Assembly: GCF_000373745.1 (NCBI RefSeq)
Contig: NZ_KB892291.1
Span: 6,453-70,452 of the forward strand
Direction: 5' to 3'
DNA: 64,000 bases
DNA from: Oligella ureolytica DSM 18253
Lineage (GTDB): Bacteria > Pseudomonadota > Gammaproteobacteria > Burkholderiales > Burkholderiaceae_B
In this document: one piece after another, positions 54,793 through 63,950 of the stretch
Layout: each line of letters opens with the position of its first letter
Position numbering within the stretch: position 1 is the stretch's first letter
Translations under genes and position numbers: made by a program
The notes under the pieces: model-generated
Databases searched by the model: none
What the model was told of the DNA's origin: nothing
The model's input: only the letters and a program-made list of their open reading frames with translations

Positions 54793-54913
54793 GTATTGAT
54801 CTATAACTACTCTTATAGTCGTTCTATTGCACTGCAATAAATCCAGCAATCCGCTGAACTTATCCTAATTTTTAGTGAAATTAAATCCTCATCACGAGGT
54901 AAATCATTCATAT

Positions 54914-55363
54914 ATGAACCAATTTGCGAATATTTTGAGCGTTGAGAATATCCTTCTCGATATAAATGTCACAAGCAAAAAGCGTGCTTTTGAACAGGCA
55001 GCTCTCCTCTTTGAAAACCATCAAGGAGTTTCTCGCTCAACTGTCTTTGATAGCCTTTTTTCCAGAGAGAGGCTTGGCTCTACGGCTTTAGGACATGGGG
55101 TAGCTGTACCTCACGGCCGCATTCCAAACTTAACTCAGCCGGCTGCGGCTTTTATGCGTTTGGCCAATCCTATCCCTTTTGACGCCCCGGACAATGAAAA
55201 TGTCAATATCTTGGTGATACTACTGGTCCCTGAAAATGCCACTCAAGAGCACTTGGAAATTTTAGCTTCTCTAGCAAAAACATTATCCAATGAAGAAATT
55301 AGAGCTCAGCTACAATCACTAGACGATGAAGAGGCAATCTATCATCTCTTTGCTCAATCATAA
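54914..55363 (+). CDS. ptsN: PTS IIA-like nitrogen regulatory protein PtsN (EIIA-Ntr)
   Basis: EIIA-Ntr is the output of the nitrogen phosphotransferase relay and controls potassium transport and other targets. The product has 149 residues from the ATG at 54914 (GAGGT about 14 bases upstream; an in-frame GTG 13 codons earlier is possible). The phosphorylated histidine is His67 in HGVAVPHGR. It lies between hpf and hprK. Confidence 0.94.
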   Translation: MNQFANILSVENILLDINVTSKKRAFEQAALLFENHQGVSRSTVFDSLFSRERLGSTALGHGVAVPHGRIPNLTQPAAAFMRLANPIPFDAPDNENVNILVILLVPENATQEHLEILASLAKTLSNEEIRAQLQSLDDEEAIYHLFAQS

Positions 55364-55379
55364 GCCCTAAGGTATCCCC

Positions 55380-56318
55380 ATGGTAACAATCCAAGAATTG
55401 GCAAAAGAACATAGAGAAAGCCTGCATTTATCTTGGATAGCCAATAAAGAATTTGGCGACAAAGCACTACCTGAAACTGACCTGTCTTCAGCTGATTTGA
55501 TAGGCCATTTAAATATGGTCCACCCCGATCGCATTCAAGTATTTGGTACTGAGGAAGTGGGTTTCTTTAATGGCCTACCAAAAGCAACGCAAAAGCGCTT
55601 ACTTAAAGAACTGGGGGATCATAATGCCCCTTGTATTATTATTGCCGAAGGCCAAAAGACACCAAACACGCTATATAAGTTTTGTCTACAGCAAGGCATT
55701 CCTCTTTTGAGCAGTATCGTTGATGCGGCCTATTTAATTGATGCCATCAGGATTTATCTAAGTCGTCGCTACGCACCAAAGACCTTAGTCCACGGAGTAT
55801 TTATGGATGTCCTTGGGCTAGGCGTCCTTATTACCGGCGAGTCCGGTCTCGGCAAAAGCGAGTTAGCACTCGAACTTATTTCAAGAGGACACGGCTTAGT
55901 CGCTGACGATGTGGTTGAGCTGAGTCGGCCGGCGATTGGTGTCATTGAGGGGCGATGTGATACCCTCCTACAAAACCTCCTAGAGGTAAGAGGTATCGGC
56001 CTTTTAGATATTAAAACCATCTTTGGTGAAACCTCAGTTCGCCGCAAAATGAATCTTAAACTGATCGTGCACCTAGTGAAATCACACGGCGAAGACTTTG
56101 AGCGCTTACCTCTCAATGAACAAAGTGAAGAGGTTTTAGGTCTGCCTATTCCTCGTGTTAAACTAGCAGTTATCGCTGGACGCAACTTAGCCGTTTTAGT
56201 AGAAGCCGCGGTACGCAACACCATCTTAAAATTACGCGGCATTGACACCTTGGCTGAGTTTATGGAACGTCAATCACAAGCCATCATGGAAAGCTCAAAA
56301 GATGAACCAAGAGATTAG
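55380..56318 (+). CDS. hprK: HPr kinase/phosphorylase
   Basis: This bifunctional enzyme phosphorylates or dephosphorylates HPr-type proteins on a serine, tuning the PTS relay. The 312-residue sequence shows the N-terminal domain (1-130), conserved His138, Walker A GESGLGKS (153-160) and the family signature LLEVRGIGLLDIKTIFG. It starts 16 bases after ptsN and its end overlaps the start of rapZ by 17 bases, indicating coupled translation. Confidence 0.96.
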   Translation: MVTIQELAKEHRESLHLSWIANKEFGDKALPETDLSSADLIGHLNMVHPDRIQVFGTEEVGFFNGLPKATQKRLLKELGDHNAPCIIIAEGQKTPNTLYKFCLQQGIPLLSSIVDAAYLIDAIRIYLSRRYAPKTLVHGVFMDVLGLGVLITGESGLGKSELALELISRGHGLVADDVVELSRPAIGVIEGRCDTLLQNLLEVRGIGLLDIKTIFGETSVRRKMNLKLIVHLVKSHGEDFERLPLNEQSEEVLGLPIPRVKLAVIAGRNLAVLVEAAVRNTILKLRGIDTLAEFMERQSQAIMESSKDEPRD

Positions 56319-57183
56319 CCCCTTAGTCCTAATTACCGGTATTTCCGGCTCAGGAAAAAGTGTTGCTCTAAACCAATTAGAGGACTTGGGTTATTACTGC
56401 GTAGACAATTTACCCATTCAATTACTACATGACTTTGTCGCCACCACGCGTGATGCCGCGATCAAAAAAGTAGCAGTGGCAATTGATATCCGCACGCCGG
56501 GTGACATTGGCAGTTTACCCGACATTATCACTGCGTTACGAGCCAGAGGCACGCCAGTCCTGACTATTTTCTTAGAGGCTGATGATCACATTATTCTCCA
56601 GCGCTATTCTGAATCCCGCCGGCGCCACCCCCTAACAGACCGTGTAAATAATACGGAGGGAGAAACACCCTCTTTAGAGGAATGCGTACGCTACGAACGA
56701 AAGCATTTAGCCCGTCTAAAGTTGCAGGAACACAACATAGACACATCAAATATCAAACCTGCCCAACTTCGCGCGTGGATAAAGGACCTCGTGGGTGTTG
56801 ATACTCGAAGTATCCTTTTGACTTTCGAATCTTTTGCCTTTAAAGTCGGTGTTCCTTCTAGCGCAGATTTAGTTTTTGATGTAAGATGTTTACCAAATCC
56901 TTATTACGACCGTGAGCTGCGTCCTTTGACCGGTCGTGATGAGCCCGTAGCTTTATGGTTATCACAATTCGATATTGTGAATGAGCTAATCCAAGATATC
57001 GCCAGTTACATTGAAAAATGGCTTCCCTGTTATCAGCAAGACACACGCAGTTATCTTACTATAGCCATTGGATGTACCGGCGGACAGCATCGTTCTGTTT
57101 ATGTTGTTGAGCAATTAGCCAAGATATTCTCCAATCATAAGTCGCTACGCGTCAGGCACAGAGCCCAGACGCCCAACCTATAA
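56302..57183 (+). CDS. rapZ: RNase adapter protein RapZ
   Basis: RapZ is a nucleotide-binding RNA adapter that in enterics directs small-RNA decay in glucosamine-6-phosphate synthesis. The product has 293 residues from the ATG at 56302, which overlaps hprK. Walker A GISGSGKS is at 13-20, the middle has FDVRCLPNPYY, and the C-terminus has the signature GCTGGQHRSVYV. Function in betaproteobacteria is less studied. Confidence 0.94.
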   Translation: MNQEISPLVLITGISGSGKSVALNQLEDLGYYCVDNLPIQLLHDFVATTRDAAIKKVAVAIDIRTPGDIGSLPDIITALRARGTPVLTIFLEADDHIILQRYSESRRRHPLTDRVNNTEGETPSLEECVRYERKHLARLKLQEHNIDTSNIKPAQLRAWIKDLVGVDTRSILLTFESFAFKVGVPSSADLVFDVRCLPNPYYDRELRPLTGRDEPVALWLSQFDIVNELIQDIASYIEKWLPCYQQDTRSYLTIAIGCTGGQHRSVYVVEQLAKIFSNHKSLRVRHRAQTPNL

Positions 57184-57185
57184 TC

Positions 57186-57917
57186 ATGATGAGTATAAAA
57201 AAATCATTGCTCTCTGCTGTATGTGTTGGCGGTTTATTTTTTTCAAGTATAGCCTCCGCTGCCCTACAGCAAGACTCCTCAATCCAGCAATTAATTGGGG
57301 AGAGTGAAAGCACAAACACACCTACAACCGAATCTTTCCGCATTACCGTACACGGTATTTTTCCGGAAAGCGAATATGAAAGTCTATTTAACGGTTCGCT
57401 AGAAAACGCTCCCACTCACAGTGCGGAAGAGTTGCAAGCCGCCTTAAACCCGCAAGCCGCCATTGAGCTTACGCATGACTTAAAAACTCAACCTACCTTA
57501 CGTGCTGAGAGCCAGCAGGGTTTAACCGGTCAACATGTCCGTGCTAAGCGTGGTAAGTCCTATGTCGTAAAAGGCATACGATACACCCCTTTTGCTTCCA
57601 TCTCTGAATTTACCGAAATAGGCGAAGCTTCTTGGTATGGTCCCGGTTTCCATGGTCGAAAAACGGCTGCCGGCGAGCGCTACAATCAAAATGAGCTAAC
57701 CGCTGCCCATAAAGAGCTGCCTCTTAACAGCGTCGTGCGTGTAACCCACGAGATCACAGGCAAAAGTGTGGTAGTGCGCATTAATGACCGCGGTCCATTT
57801 CATGGTGATCGCGTCATTGACATGTCGTATGCTGCTGCCAAAGCGATTGGTATGCTCCAACAAGGTAAAGCCAATGTCAAAATTGAGCTTTTACCCAAAG
57901 GCAAACCAAGTCTTTAA
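57186..57917 (+). CDS. rlpA: RlpA-like septal ring lytic transglycosylase
   Basis: A secreted double-psi beta-barrel protein of the RlpA family, which cleaves peptide-free glycan at the division septum. The 243-residue sequence has a signal peptide (about 1-26, ending ASA), a variable spacer (30-140) and the barrel at about 145-240 with GEASWYGPGFHGRKTAAGE and INDRGPFHGDRVIDMS. It has no lipobox and no C-terminal SPOR domain, so it is a short type. It begins two bases after rapZ and ends at a terminator. Confidence 0.9.
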   Translation: MMSIKKSLLSAVCVGGLFFSSIASAALQQDSSIQQLIGESESTNTPTTESFRITVHGIFPESEYESLFNGSLENAPTHSAEELQAALNPQAAIELTHDLKTQPTLRAESQQGLTGQHVRAKRGKSYVVKGIRYTPFASISEFTEIGEASWYGPGFHGRKTAAGERYNQNELTAAHKELPLNSVVRVTHEITGKSVVVRINDRGPFHGDRVIDMSYAAAKAIGMLQQGKANVKIELLPKGKPSL

Positions 57918-57946
57918 GCTGTTAGCCTAGAGCTTGCTACGAGTAC

Positions 57947-57982
57947 AAGCGCCTAACTTATTCATTTAAGTAGGCGCTTTTT
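57947..57982 (+). terminator. intrinsic terminator after rlpA
   Basis: AAGCGCCTA (57947-57955) and TAGGCGCTT (57971-57979) pair, with a short inner stem, and are followed by TTT. It ends the hpf-to-rlpA transcript and separates the convergent rsmI. Confidence 0.82.
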
Positions 57983-57989
57983 GATCCGC

Positions 57990-58943
57990 TTAGCTATCTT
58001 TCAACTCCAACGCCGCTTGATAAGCCTCATCCCTAGACACGCCCATCACTTTGTGAAGGATTTTTGCGCTGTCTCGTACCGATACGCCATGCGCCAGCAA
58101 CTCCTTTAACAAAGGCAGATAGTCATGATTGACTTGACTCTTGCTGGGTGGTTCAAACACTAAAACAAACTCACCCTTTTCTCTTTGCTTATCCACAGCG
58201 AGCCAATCAGACAGCTCTACAATCGGCAGACACTGAATTTGCTCAAAGCGCTTAGTCAACTCACGCCCCACCATGATCTTGCGAGCAGGCTGTGTAGCAC
58301 ACAACTCAGTCAGCACCTTAAAACACTCTTTTAAGCGATGGGGCGTCTCATACATAACTACCGTCATAGGTTGTGCCAACCAATACTGCAACCACGCCTG
58401 ACGCGCATTCTTTTTGGCTGGGACAAACCCCGCAAAGGCGAAACTTGGCTGCTCATCTGTCGTAAACCCACTAGCCATCAAGGCCGTAATAACTGCAGAT
58501 GGCCCGGGAATAGGAGACACATTGAAGCCTGCCGCATGCACCTTAGCAACCAACTTAGAGCCCGGGTCACTGACCGCAGGCGCACCTGCATCAGAGACTA
58601 AGGCGACTCGTTTGCCCGCCGCTAACAGCTCAATCACTTTCTCCGCAGCTAACGACTCATTATGCTGGTGCGCTGCAATTAACGGCTTATGAATTGAGTA
58701 AGCGTTTAACAATACTTGCGTAGAGCGCGTATCTTCGCAGGCGATCACATCAACCATTTGCAATGCATACAAAGCACGCTGCGAAATATCGGCCAAATTA
58801 CCAATAGGCGTAGCCACCACATAAAGGCAGTGAGACGGCCATTGCTGACGCGACAAGCGCTCCTGCACCGTCATATTAATTAATTCATGCTCAGCATCAG
58901 CTGCTGCTAAGCTAGGTAGACAATTTGATCCCTCTTGACTCAT
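57990..58943 (-). CDS. rsmI: 16S rRNA (cytidine1402-2'-O)-methyltransferase
   Basis: It methylates the ribose of C1402 in 16S rRNA, helping decoding fidelity. It belongs to the tetrapyrrole-methylase superfamily; VVATPIGNLADIS and LVSDAGAPAVSDPG are the family signatures. The 317-residue product carries a 25-30 residue N-terminal extension. AAGGTG lies six bases before the ATG. It is divergent from yraN, the usual arrangement. Confidence 0.95.
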   Translation of the reverse strand: MSQEGSNCLPSLAAADAEHELINMTVQERLSRQQWPSHCLYVVATPIGNLADISQRALYALQMVDVIACEDTRSTQVLLNAYSIHKPLIAAHQHNESLAAEKVIELLAAGKRVALVSDAGAPAVSDPGSKLVAKVHAAGFNVSPIPGPSAVITALMASGFTTDEQPSFAFAGFVPAKKNARQAWLQYWLAQPMTVVMYETPHRLKECFKVLTELCATQPARKIMVGRELTKRFEQIQCLPIVELSDWLAVDKQREKGEFVLVFEPPSKSQVNHDYLPLLKELLAHGVSVRDSAKILHKVMGVSRDEAYQAALELKDS

Positions 58944-59006
58944 TTTTCACCTTCCCATGACTAAGATAAGATTTTAACCCCTAGCCTACAGCAAGGTGAG
59001 CTTATT

Positions 59007-59570
59007 ATGAAAAATGACAAGACTCAAATTAATATTAATAACACAACGCTTAAAGTTGCCATGCAACAGGTTCCCTGCGAGCAGGAAGTCGTTTTTAATT
59101 TAGCTTCAACACCAGACTTGCGACGCCCATACGGTCGCTATGGTAAAAGGCGCAACAAAAGAAGAGCGAGTATTCACTCAACTAAGTCGGCACCTTCTCC
59201 TAGCCTCTCATCCTCTCAAGCTCAGGGACAATCTTTTGAGCAACGAGCGATTAGTTTTTTGCAAACAAAAGGTCTGCGCTTAATCGCCAAAAACCTACGC
59301 TGCAAGGCAGGAGAAATTGACTGTGTAATGCTAGATAAAAGCACCCTAGTCTTTGTAGAAGTGCGTCAGCGTAGTCATCGGCATATTAGCAATGCAGCAG
59401 CCAGCATCACCAAAGAAAAACAACGTAAGATTAAACTGGCGGCTAATTACTTTTTACCCAAGTTGCACCAACACCTAGGACTCAATGAACCACCCTATTG
59501 CCGCTTTGATGTAGTCACTTATGATGGCGAAGAGCAAAGCCATCGGTGGTTTATTAATGCATTTTATTAA
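59007..59570 (+). CDS. yraN: YraN family endonuclease-like protein
   Basis: A UPF0102 protein with a restriction-endonuclease-like fold; the biological role is not established. The core at about 70-187 has SFEQRAISFLQTKGLRLIAK, the GEIDCVM active-site-like segment and VFVEVRQRS. The N-terminal 70 residues are basic and low-complexity and longer than in most family members. AAGGTGAG lies upstream of the ATG and supports this start. It is divergent from rsmI and followed by diaA and dolP. Confidence 0.9.
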   Translation: MKNDKTQININNTTLKVAMQQVPCEQEVVFNLASTPDLRRPYGRYGKRRNKRRASIHSTKSAPSPSLSSSQAQGQSFEQRAISFLQTKGLRLIAKNLRCKAGEIDCVMLDKSTLVFVEVRQRSHRHISNAAASITKEKQRKIKLAANYFLPKLHQHLGLNEPPYCRFDVVTYDGEEQSHRWFINAFY

Positions 59571-59665
59571 ATTGCTTCAGGTTACTCGGTTCAACAATCA
59601 CCCGACTAAACTTTCGGCTATGATATTAGTCTACTCTCTTAAACCAATCACGATACTTTTAAAAG

Positions 59666-60253
59666 ATGAGCACCTTAAATCGCATCGAACAGCACTTCCT
59701 TGACAACGCAGCCCTTGTTGAACAGAGCTTAAAGGTCTTAGCTGAGCCTTTAGCACAGGGGATCGATCTGATGTTTCAGACGATTAGTAATAATGGCAAG
59801 GTGTTAGCTTGCGGCAATGGCGGCTCCGCTGCAGACGCACAGCATTTTATTGCAGAGCTGGTCGGGCGTTTTGAACGCGACCGCTTTCCCCTGGCCGGCA
59901 TTGCGCTTAATACAGACACCTCTATTTTAACGGCTGTTGGCAACGACTATGGCTATGACCAAGTTTTCGAGCGTCAGGTACGTGCTTTGGCTCAACCTGC
60001 AGACTTATTAGTGGCAATTTCTACAAGTGGTAACTCAACGAATGTTATTCGCGCTATCGAAGCAGCAAAAGAGTATGATATTCCTATTATTGCCCTCACA
60101 GGTCGCGGTGGTGGAACTATTGGGGAGCTTTTGACATCTAACGACATTCACCTTTGTGTACCCCACGACCGCACCATGAGGATTCAAGAAATCCATATCT
60201 TGCTTTTACATATTTTATGTGATGGTCTGGATGTAGCCATACTCGGAGATTAA
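59666..60253 (+). CDS. diaA: SIS-domain protein DiaA (phosphoheptose isomerase-like)
   Basis: A 195-residue SIS protein. The SIS core shows ACGNGGSAADAQHF and ISTSGNSTNVIRA. It is close to both GmhA (sedoheptulose-7-phosphate isomerase) and DiaA (the DnaA-binding initiator factor). The gene order yraN-diaA-dolP favours DiaA, but the sequence does not settle this. It starts 95 bases after yraN and only three bases before dolP. Confidence 0.85.
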   Translation: MSTLNRIEQHFLDNAALVEQSLKVLAEPLAQGIDLMFQTISNNGKVLACGNGGSAADAQHFIAELVGRFERDRFPLAGIALNTDTSILTAVGNDYGYDQVFERQVRALAQPADLLVAISTSGNSTNVIRAIEAAKEYDIPIIALTGRGGGTIGELLTSNDIHLCVPHDRTMRIQEIHILLLHILCDGLDVAILGD

Positions 60254-60256
60254 AGG

Positions 60257-61006
60257 ATGTTATCTAACACCCATTTAGGCCCTAAGTCAGTAAACTTATC
60301 GAAAAAAACTAAGCTTCGTCAATTATTAATTGCCGGCACACTTGCTTCATCACTTGCATTGACTGCTTGTGTACCCCTTGTCGTTGGTGGGGCAGCTGTT
60401 AGCGTTGCTACGGTGGTCAGTGATCGCCGCCCTGCCAGTATGCAGGCCAATGACAAAAAAATCAGCATATACGCCGAAAACAAAACAGGTGCAGTTGTTC
60501 CATCAGCGACATCACGAGTCAATGTGATGACATTTAACCACCGTGTTTTATTGACTGGTGAGGTAGCATCAGAAGAAGACAAACGCATCGTAGAGCAAGA
60601 AGTGCGTGAAATTGACGATGTCACTGACGTTGTCAACCAATTAATTGTTGGTCCGGTCGCCGATTTCTCTACTCGCAGCAATGACACATGGATTAGCACC
60701 AAAGTCAAAACAGACTTCTTAGCTACTTCCGGCGTCCCGAGCGGCACCATTTTAACAACTACCTCACAAGGTGTGGTTTATCTTATGGGTCAAGTTACTG
60801 CGCAAGAGTCTGAAGCAGCAGCTAACGCAGCAGCCGGTGTCTCTGGGGTCAAAAAAGTTGTTAAAGTATTTGATTTGGCAAGCACCACAAATAAGATCTC
60901 GACTTCGGCTGGCAACACGTCCAGCACAAGTGCTCCAAACGCAGGTAGCAACGTAAATAGCTCAGCCTCTACTAACGCAACACAAACTTTTCCTTTGGCA
61001 AACTAA
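60257..61006 (+). CDS. dolP: BON-domain outer-membrane lipoprotein DolP
   Basis: DolP (YraP) is an outer-membrane lipoprotein that supports envelope integrity and BAM function. The lipobox LALTAC is at residues 33-38 (Cys38) after a long basic N-terminus. Two BON domains follow at about 65-125 and 135-205. A Ser/Thr/Asn-rich tail (about 215-249) is not present in E. coli DolP. GGAG lies eight bases before the ATG. Confidence 0.92.
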   Translation: MLSNTHLGPKSVNLSKKTKLRQLLIAGTLASSLALTACVPLVVGGAAVSVATVVSDRRPASMQANDKKISIYAENKTGAVVPSATSRVNVMTFNHRVLLTGEVASEEDKRIVEQEVREIDDVTDVVNQLIVGPVADFSTRSNDTWISTKVKTDFLATSGVPSGTILTTTSQGVVYLMGQVTAQESEAAANAAAGVSGVKKVVKVFDLASTTNKISTSAGNTSSTSAPNAGSNVNSSASTNATQTFPLAN

Positions 61007-61032
61007 CATAAAAATTCGCTAACGCTCTAACC

Positions 61033-61536
61033 ATGAAAAAAAGTTTTATCTCAATTATCGCTGTAGCAGTGATTGCTGTTTTAGCTTTCTTTACTTACAA
61101 CACGGTATTTGCAAGCAAATCGGCACCACAAGTTACCTTTAACAGCATTGATGGCAAGACCTTCAAAACGGATGATTTAAAAGGTCGTGTCACGATGGTC
61201 AAGTTTTGGGCTACTGACTGCGTCACTTGCATGAAGCAAATGCCCGATACCGTTGCCCACCATGAAAAATATAAGGCTCAAGGCTTTGAGACGGTTGCTG
61301 TCGCCATGAAGCACGACAGCATCGACGCGATTCAACGCTTAATTGATGAACGTGGTTACCAATTTACCATTGTGCACGATGTCGATGGCGCCATAGCCAA
61401 AGCGTTCGGAGAGGTACGCTTTACTCCCGTCGCTTTTTTATTTGACCGTAAGGGCCAACTTGTTCGAAGCTACATTGGTGATTACGACACCAATTTATTC
61501 ATCGAAGATTTAGAAAGAACCCTAGCCCAAAGCTAA
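61033..61536 (+). CDS. TlpA-like periplasmic thioredoxin-fold protein
   Basis: A 167-residue membrane-anchored thioredoxin-fold protein with an N-terminal anchor or signal (5-27). The domain is of the TlpA/ResA type. The active-site pair is C63-V-T-C66, in place of the usual CxPC, and a cis-proline is present in RFTPVAF. It may act as a disulfide reductase or in cytochrome-c maturation; the lack of a proline in the motif leaves the redox role open. It stands alone between dolP and argB. Confidence 0.86.
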   Translation: MKKSFISIIAVAVIAVLAFFTYNTVFASKSAPQVTFNSIDGKTFKTDDLKGRVTMVKFWATDCVTCMKQMPDTVAHHEKYKAQGFETVAVAMKHDSIDAIQRLIDERGYQFTIVHDVDGAIAKAFGEVRFTPVAFLFDRKGQLVRSYIGDYDTNLFIEDLERTLAQS

Positions 61537-61589
61537 TGGCCTTTGAGCTGCTGCATCCTTATTTATAATTACCACTTTTAGAGACAACA

Positions 61590-62477
61590 ATGACTGAAAC
61601 CAGTATCACCCCTGCCATAAAGGCTGAGATCATCTCTGAATCAATGCCCTACATTCGTCGTTTTCATGGCAAAACGATTGTCATCAAATTCGGTGGTAAT
61701 GCCATGATTGACGAGCAATTGCAAAAAAGCTTCGCTCACGACGTTGCTCTTCTTAAGCTAATCGGTTTAAATCCCATCGTTGTTCATGGTGGTGGCCCAC
61801 AAATCGATAAAGCCCTTAAGCGTTTAGGAAAAGAAGGCACATTCTTACAAGGCATGCGTGTCACTGACGCTGACACCATGGAAGTGGTCGAATGGGTCTT
61901 AGGCGGTCAGGTACAGCAAGATATTGTCATGATGATCAACCAAGCTGGCGGCAAAGCGGTGGGCCTAACAGGCAAGGACGGTGGACTCATTAAAGCAAAG
62001 AAAAAACTGATGGATAACCTACAGGATCCGGACAATCCTTTAGACATTGGTTTTGTGGGTGATGTGCAATCAATCGACCCCTCGGTTATTAAGGTGCTTC
62101 AAAACGATCAGTTTATCCCTGTCATTAGTCCTATTGCTTATAACGAAGAGGATGATGCTGTTTATAACATCAATGCCGATATCGTTGCCGGCCGTATCGC
62201 TCAGGTCATGATGGCTGAAAAGCTTGTTTTATTGACCGATATACGCGGTGTGTTGGATAAAGAAAAGCAGCTAATCAAACGCCTAAACACCAAGAGCATT
62301 AATGAGTTAATCGAAGATGGCACGATTAGCGGCGGCATGTTGCCTAAGCTGACCGGTGCATTGGAAGCAGCCAACGCCGGGGTTAACTCTGTGCATATTA
62401 TTGACGGACGCGTACCGCACAGCTTATTACTTGAGATTTTGACTAATGACGGCGTAGGCAGTATGATTACCGTATAA
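61590..62477 (+). CDS. argB: acetylglutamate kinase
   Basis: It phosphorylates N-acetyl-L-glutamate in the second step of arginine synthesis. The 295-residue sequence has IKFGGNAM (lysine and glycine phosphate loop), [22 protein letters not shown] and [20 protein letters not shown]. It starts 53 bases after the TlpA-like gene and is followed by the HAD gene after 17 bases. Length and motifs are typical. Confidence 0.97.
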   Translation: MTETSITPAIKAEIISESMPYIRRFHGKTIVIKFGGNAMIDEQLQKSFAHDVALLKLIGLNPIVVHGGGPQIDKALKRLGKEGTFLQGMRVTDADTMEVVEWVLGGQVQQDIVMMINQAGGKAVGLTGKDGGLIKAKKKLMDNLQDPDNPLDIGFVGDVQSIDPSVIKVLQNDQFIPVISPIAYNEEDDAVYNINADIVAGRIAQVMMAEKLVLLTDIRGVLDKEKQLIKRLNTKSINELIEDGTISGGMLPKLTGALEAANAGVNSVHIIDGRVPHSLLLEILTNDGVGSMITV

Positions 62478-62494
62478 AGGTAGCTTACTTACTA

Positions 62495-63235
62495 ATGAAC
62501 CGCAGTCGATTTATCAAGCCATTACAAGCAAAAAGTCACTCTTACCGCGCGAAGACATCACCTTCTTCGCGTGTCTGGTTTTTTGATTTAGATAATACCA
62601 TCCACGACGCCTCTCACTCTTTCTTTGAGCAAATCAGTATTGGCATGGTTAATGCTGTCATGCAGCATATGCAATTAGACAGCGTAGCGGCTAAAGAGCT
62701 CTGTGAGCTTTATTGGAAGCGCTATGGTGCAACCATGATTGGTATGCACAAACATCACCAACTCGATCCCGAGCAGTTTTTGCTGGACTCACATAACTTT
62801 GATGTCAGCAAACACATGAAGTTTGAGCACCACCTACCCGCGTTATTAGATGCCGTTCCCGGTACTAAATATATTTTGACCAATGCGCCTGAGCACTATG
62901 CGGTACAAGTAGTAGAAGGATTAAATATCAGTCAGTATTTTGCCGGTATTTGCGCAGTCAATCATATGATCGTATTTGGCAAGTACAAGCCAAAACCGGC
63001 GCCCGCTCTTCTACGTCAATTACAAGCCAGTCTAGGCTTAGAGCCTCAACAATGTGTCTTGGTAGAGGACACTCTAAGCAATCTTAAAACCGCAAAAAAA
63101 GAGGGATGGCAAACAGTGTATATCTACCATCCCGGCACGCCTTTTGGACCTCAACAAGTGATTCGTCCTGCTTATGTAGACTTAAGAGTGCGCTCTCTCT
63201 CTGAGCTACTAAGACACCCCTTTGCCCAAGAGTAA
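62495..63235 (+). CDS. HAD family pyrimidine 5'-nucleotidase
   Basis: A HAD hydrolase of the SDT1/pyrimidine 5'-nucleotidase type. Motif I is FDLDNTIHD with nucleophile Asp31 and Asp33. Motif II is in ILTNAPEHYA, motif III is KPKPAPALL and motif IV is VEDTLSNLKTA. The 246-residue product has a 25-residue basic N-terminus before the fold. It follows argB with a 17-base gap and is convergent with dsbC (seven bases apart). Confidence 0.9.
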   Translation: MNRSRFIKPLQAKSHSYRAKTSPSSRVWFFDLDNTIHDASHSFFEQISIGMVNAVMQHMQLDSVAAKELCELYWKRYGATMIGMHKHHQLDPEQFLLDSHNFDVSKHMKFEHHLPALLDAVPGTKYILTNAPEHYAVQVVEGLNISQYFAGICAVNHMIVFGKYKPKPAPALLRQLQASLGLEPQQCVLVEDTLSNLKTAKKEGWQTVYIYHPGTPFGPQQVIRPAYVDLRVRSLSELLRHPFAQE

Positions 63236-63242
63236 CACCTAC

Positions 63243-63950
63243 CTACTCAGCCATCTTTTCTTTCATCGCTGCAGCTGTCGCAAAGCCATTAATACGCTTA
63301 CCGTTATCAAACATAATTGCCGGCGTGCCTGAGACATTAGACGCATGCATCAAAGCCAGAACTTCATTAAATGGCGGGTCACAATCTTCTTGTTGCGCTG
63401 GCTTGATATTATTATCCATCCAGTCTTGCCAAGTAGTCACCGGATCATCCGAACACAGAATATTACGCGATTTTGCGAAAGAATCCGGACTTAAAATAGG
63501 CGTCACAAAGGTATAAACGGTCACATCCATCTTTTTAAACTCCGCCTGTAGCCTTTTGCACCAAGGGCAGTTAGGATCTTCAAAAGTAACCAGGCGCTGC
63601 TCACCTGTACCGTAAGTTGCCTTGAGCGCCATATCTAAAGGTAATGAATCAATATCAATGCGATTCATTTCTTCCATACTGAGCTCAGTGAGATTAGCTT
63701 TATTAGCCAAGTCATAAAGCTGGCCACTAAAAATAACAAACTCACTATCCGCATCGGTATAAACAATACTACCCTGCACTCGAACCTCATAAAGATTGTC
63801 AAAAGGGGTTTTATTTACCGCCGCAATAGGCAAATTAATTCGATCGCTTAGATTCTCTTTGATTTTCTCTTCGATGGTTTCTGCTGCAGCCACTTGAGCC
63901 ACACACAAACTTAAGGCACTCAGAGTAAGGCATGTAATTTTCTTAAACAT
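63243..63950 (-). CDS. dsbC: periplasmic thiol:disulfide interchange protein DsbC
   Basis: A disulfide isomerase. The 235-residue product has a signal peptide (1-23, ending AAA), an N-terminal dimerisation domain (25-110) and a thioredoxin-like domain whose active site is C128-P-W-C131 (usually CGYC in DsbC). A second Cys pair lies further on in LCSDD and EDCDPP. The ATG at 63950 is preferred over an in-frame GTG at 63980, because the signal peptide begins there. Confidence 0.9.
   Translation of the reverse strand: MFKKITCLTLSALSLCVAQVAAAETIEEKIKENLSDRINLPIAAVNKTPFDNLYEVRVQGSIVYTDADSEFVIFSGQLYDLANKANLTELSMEEMNRIDIDSLPLDMALKATYGTGEQRLVTFEDPNCPWCKRLQAEFKKMDVTVYTFVTPILSPDSFAKSRNILCSDDPVTTWQDWMDNNIKPAQQEDCDPPFNEVLALMHASNVSGTPAIMFDNGKRINGFATAAAMKEKMAE

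Noticed and set aside
55769-56248. 159-codon reading frame antisense to hprK
   Set aside because: It lies opposite the conserved kinase core and has a composition typical of shadow frames.
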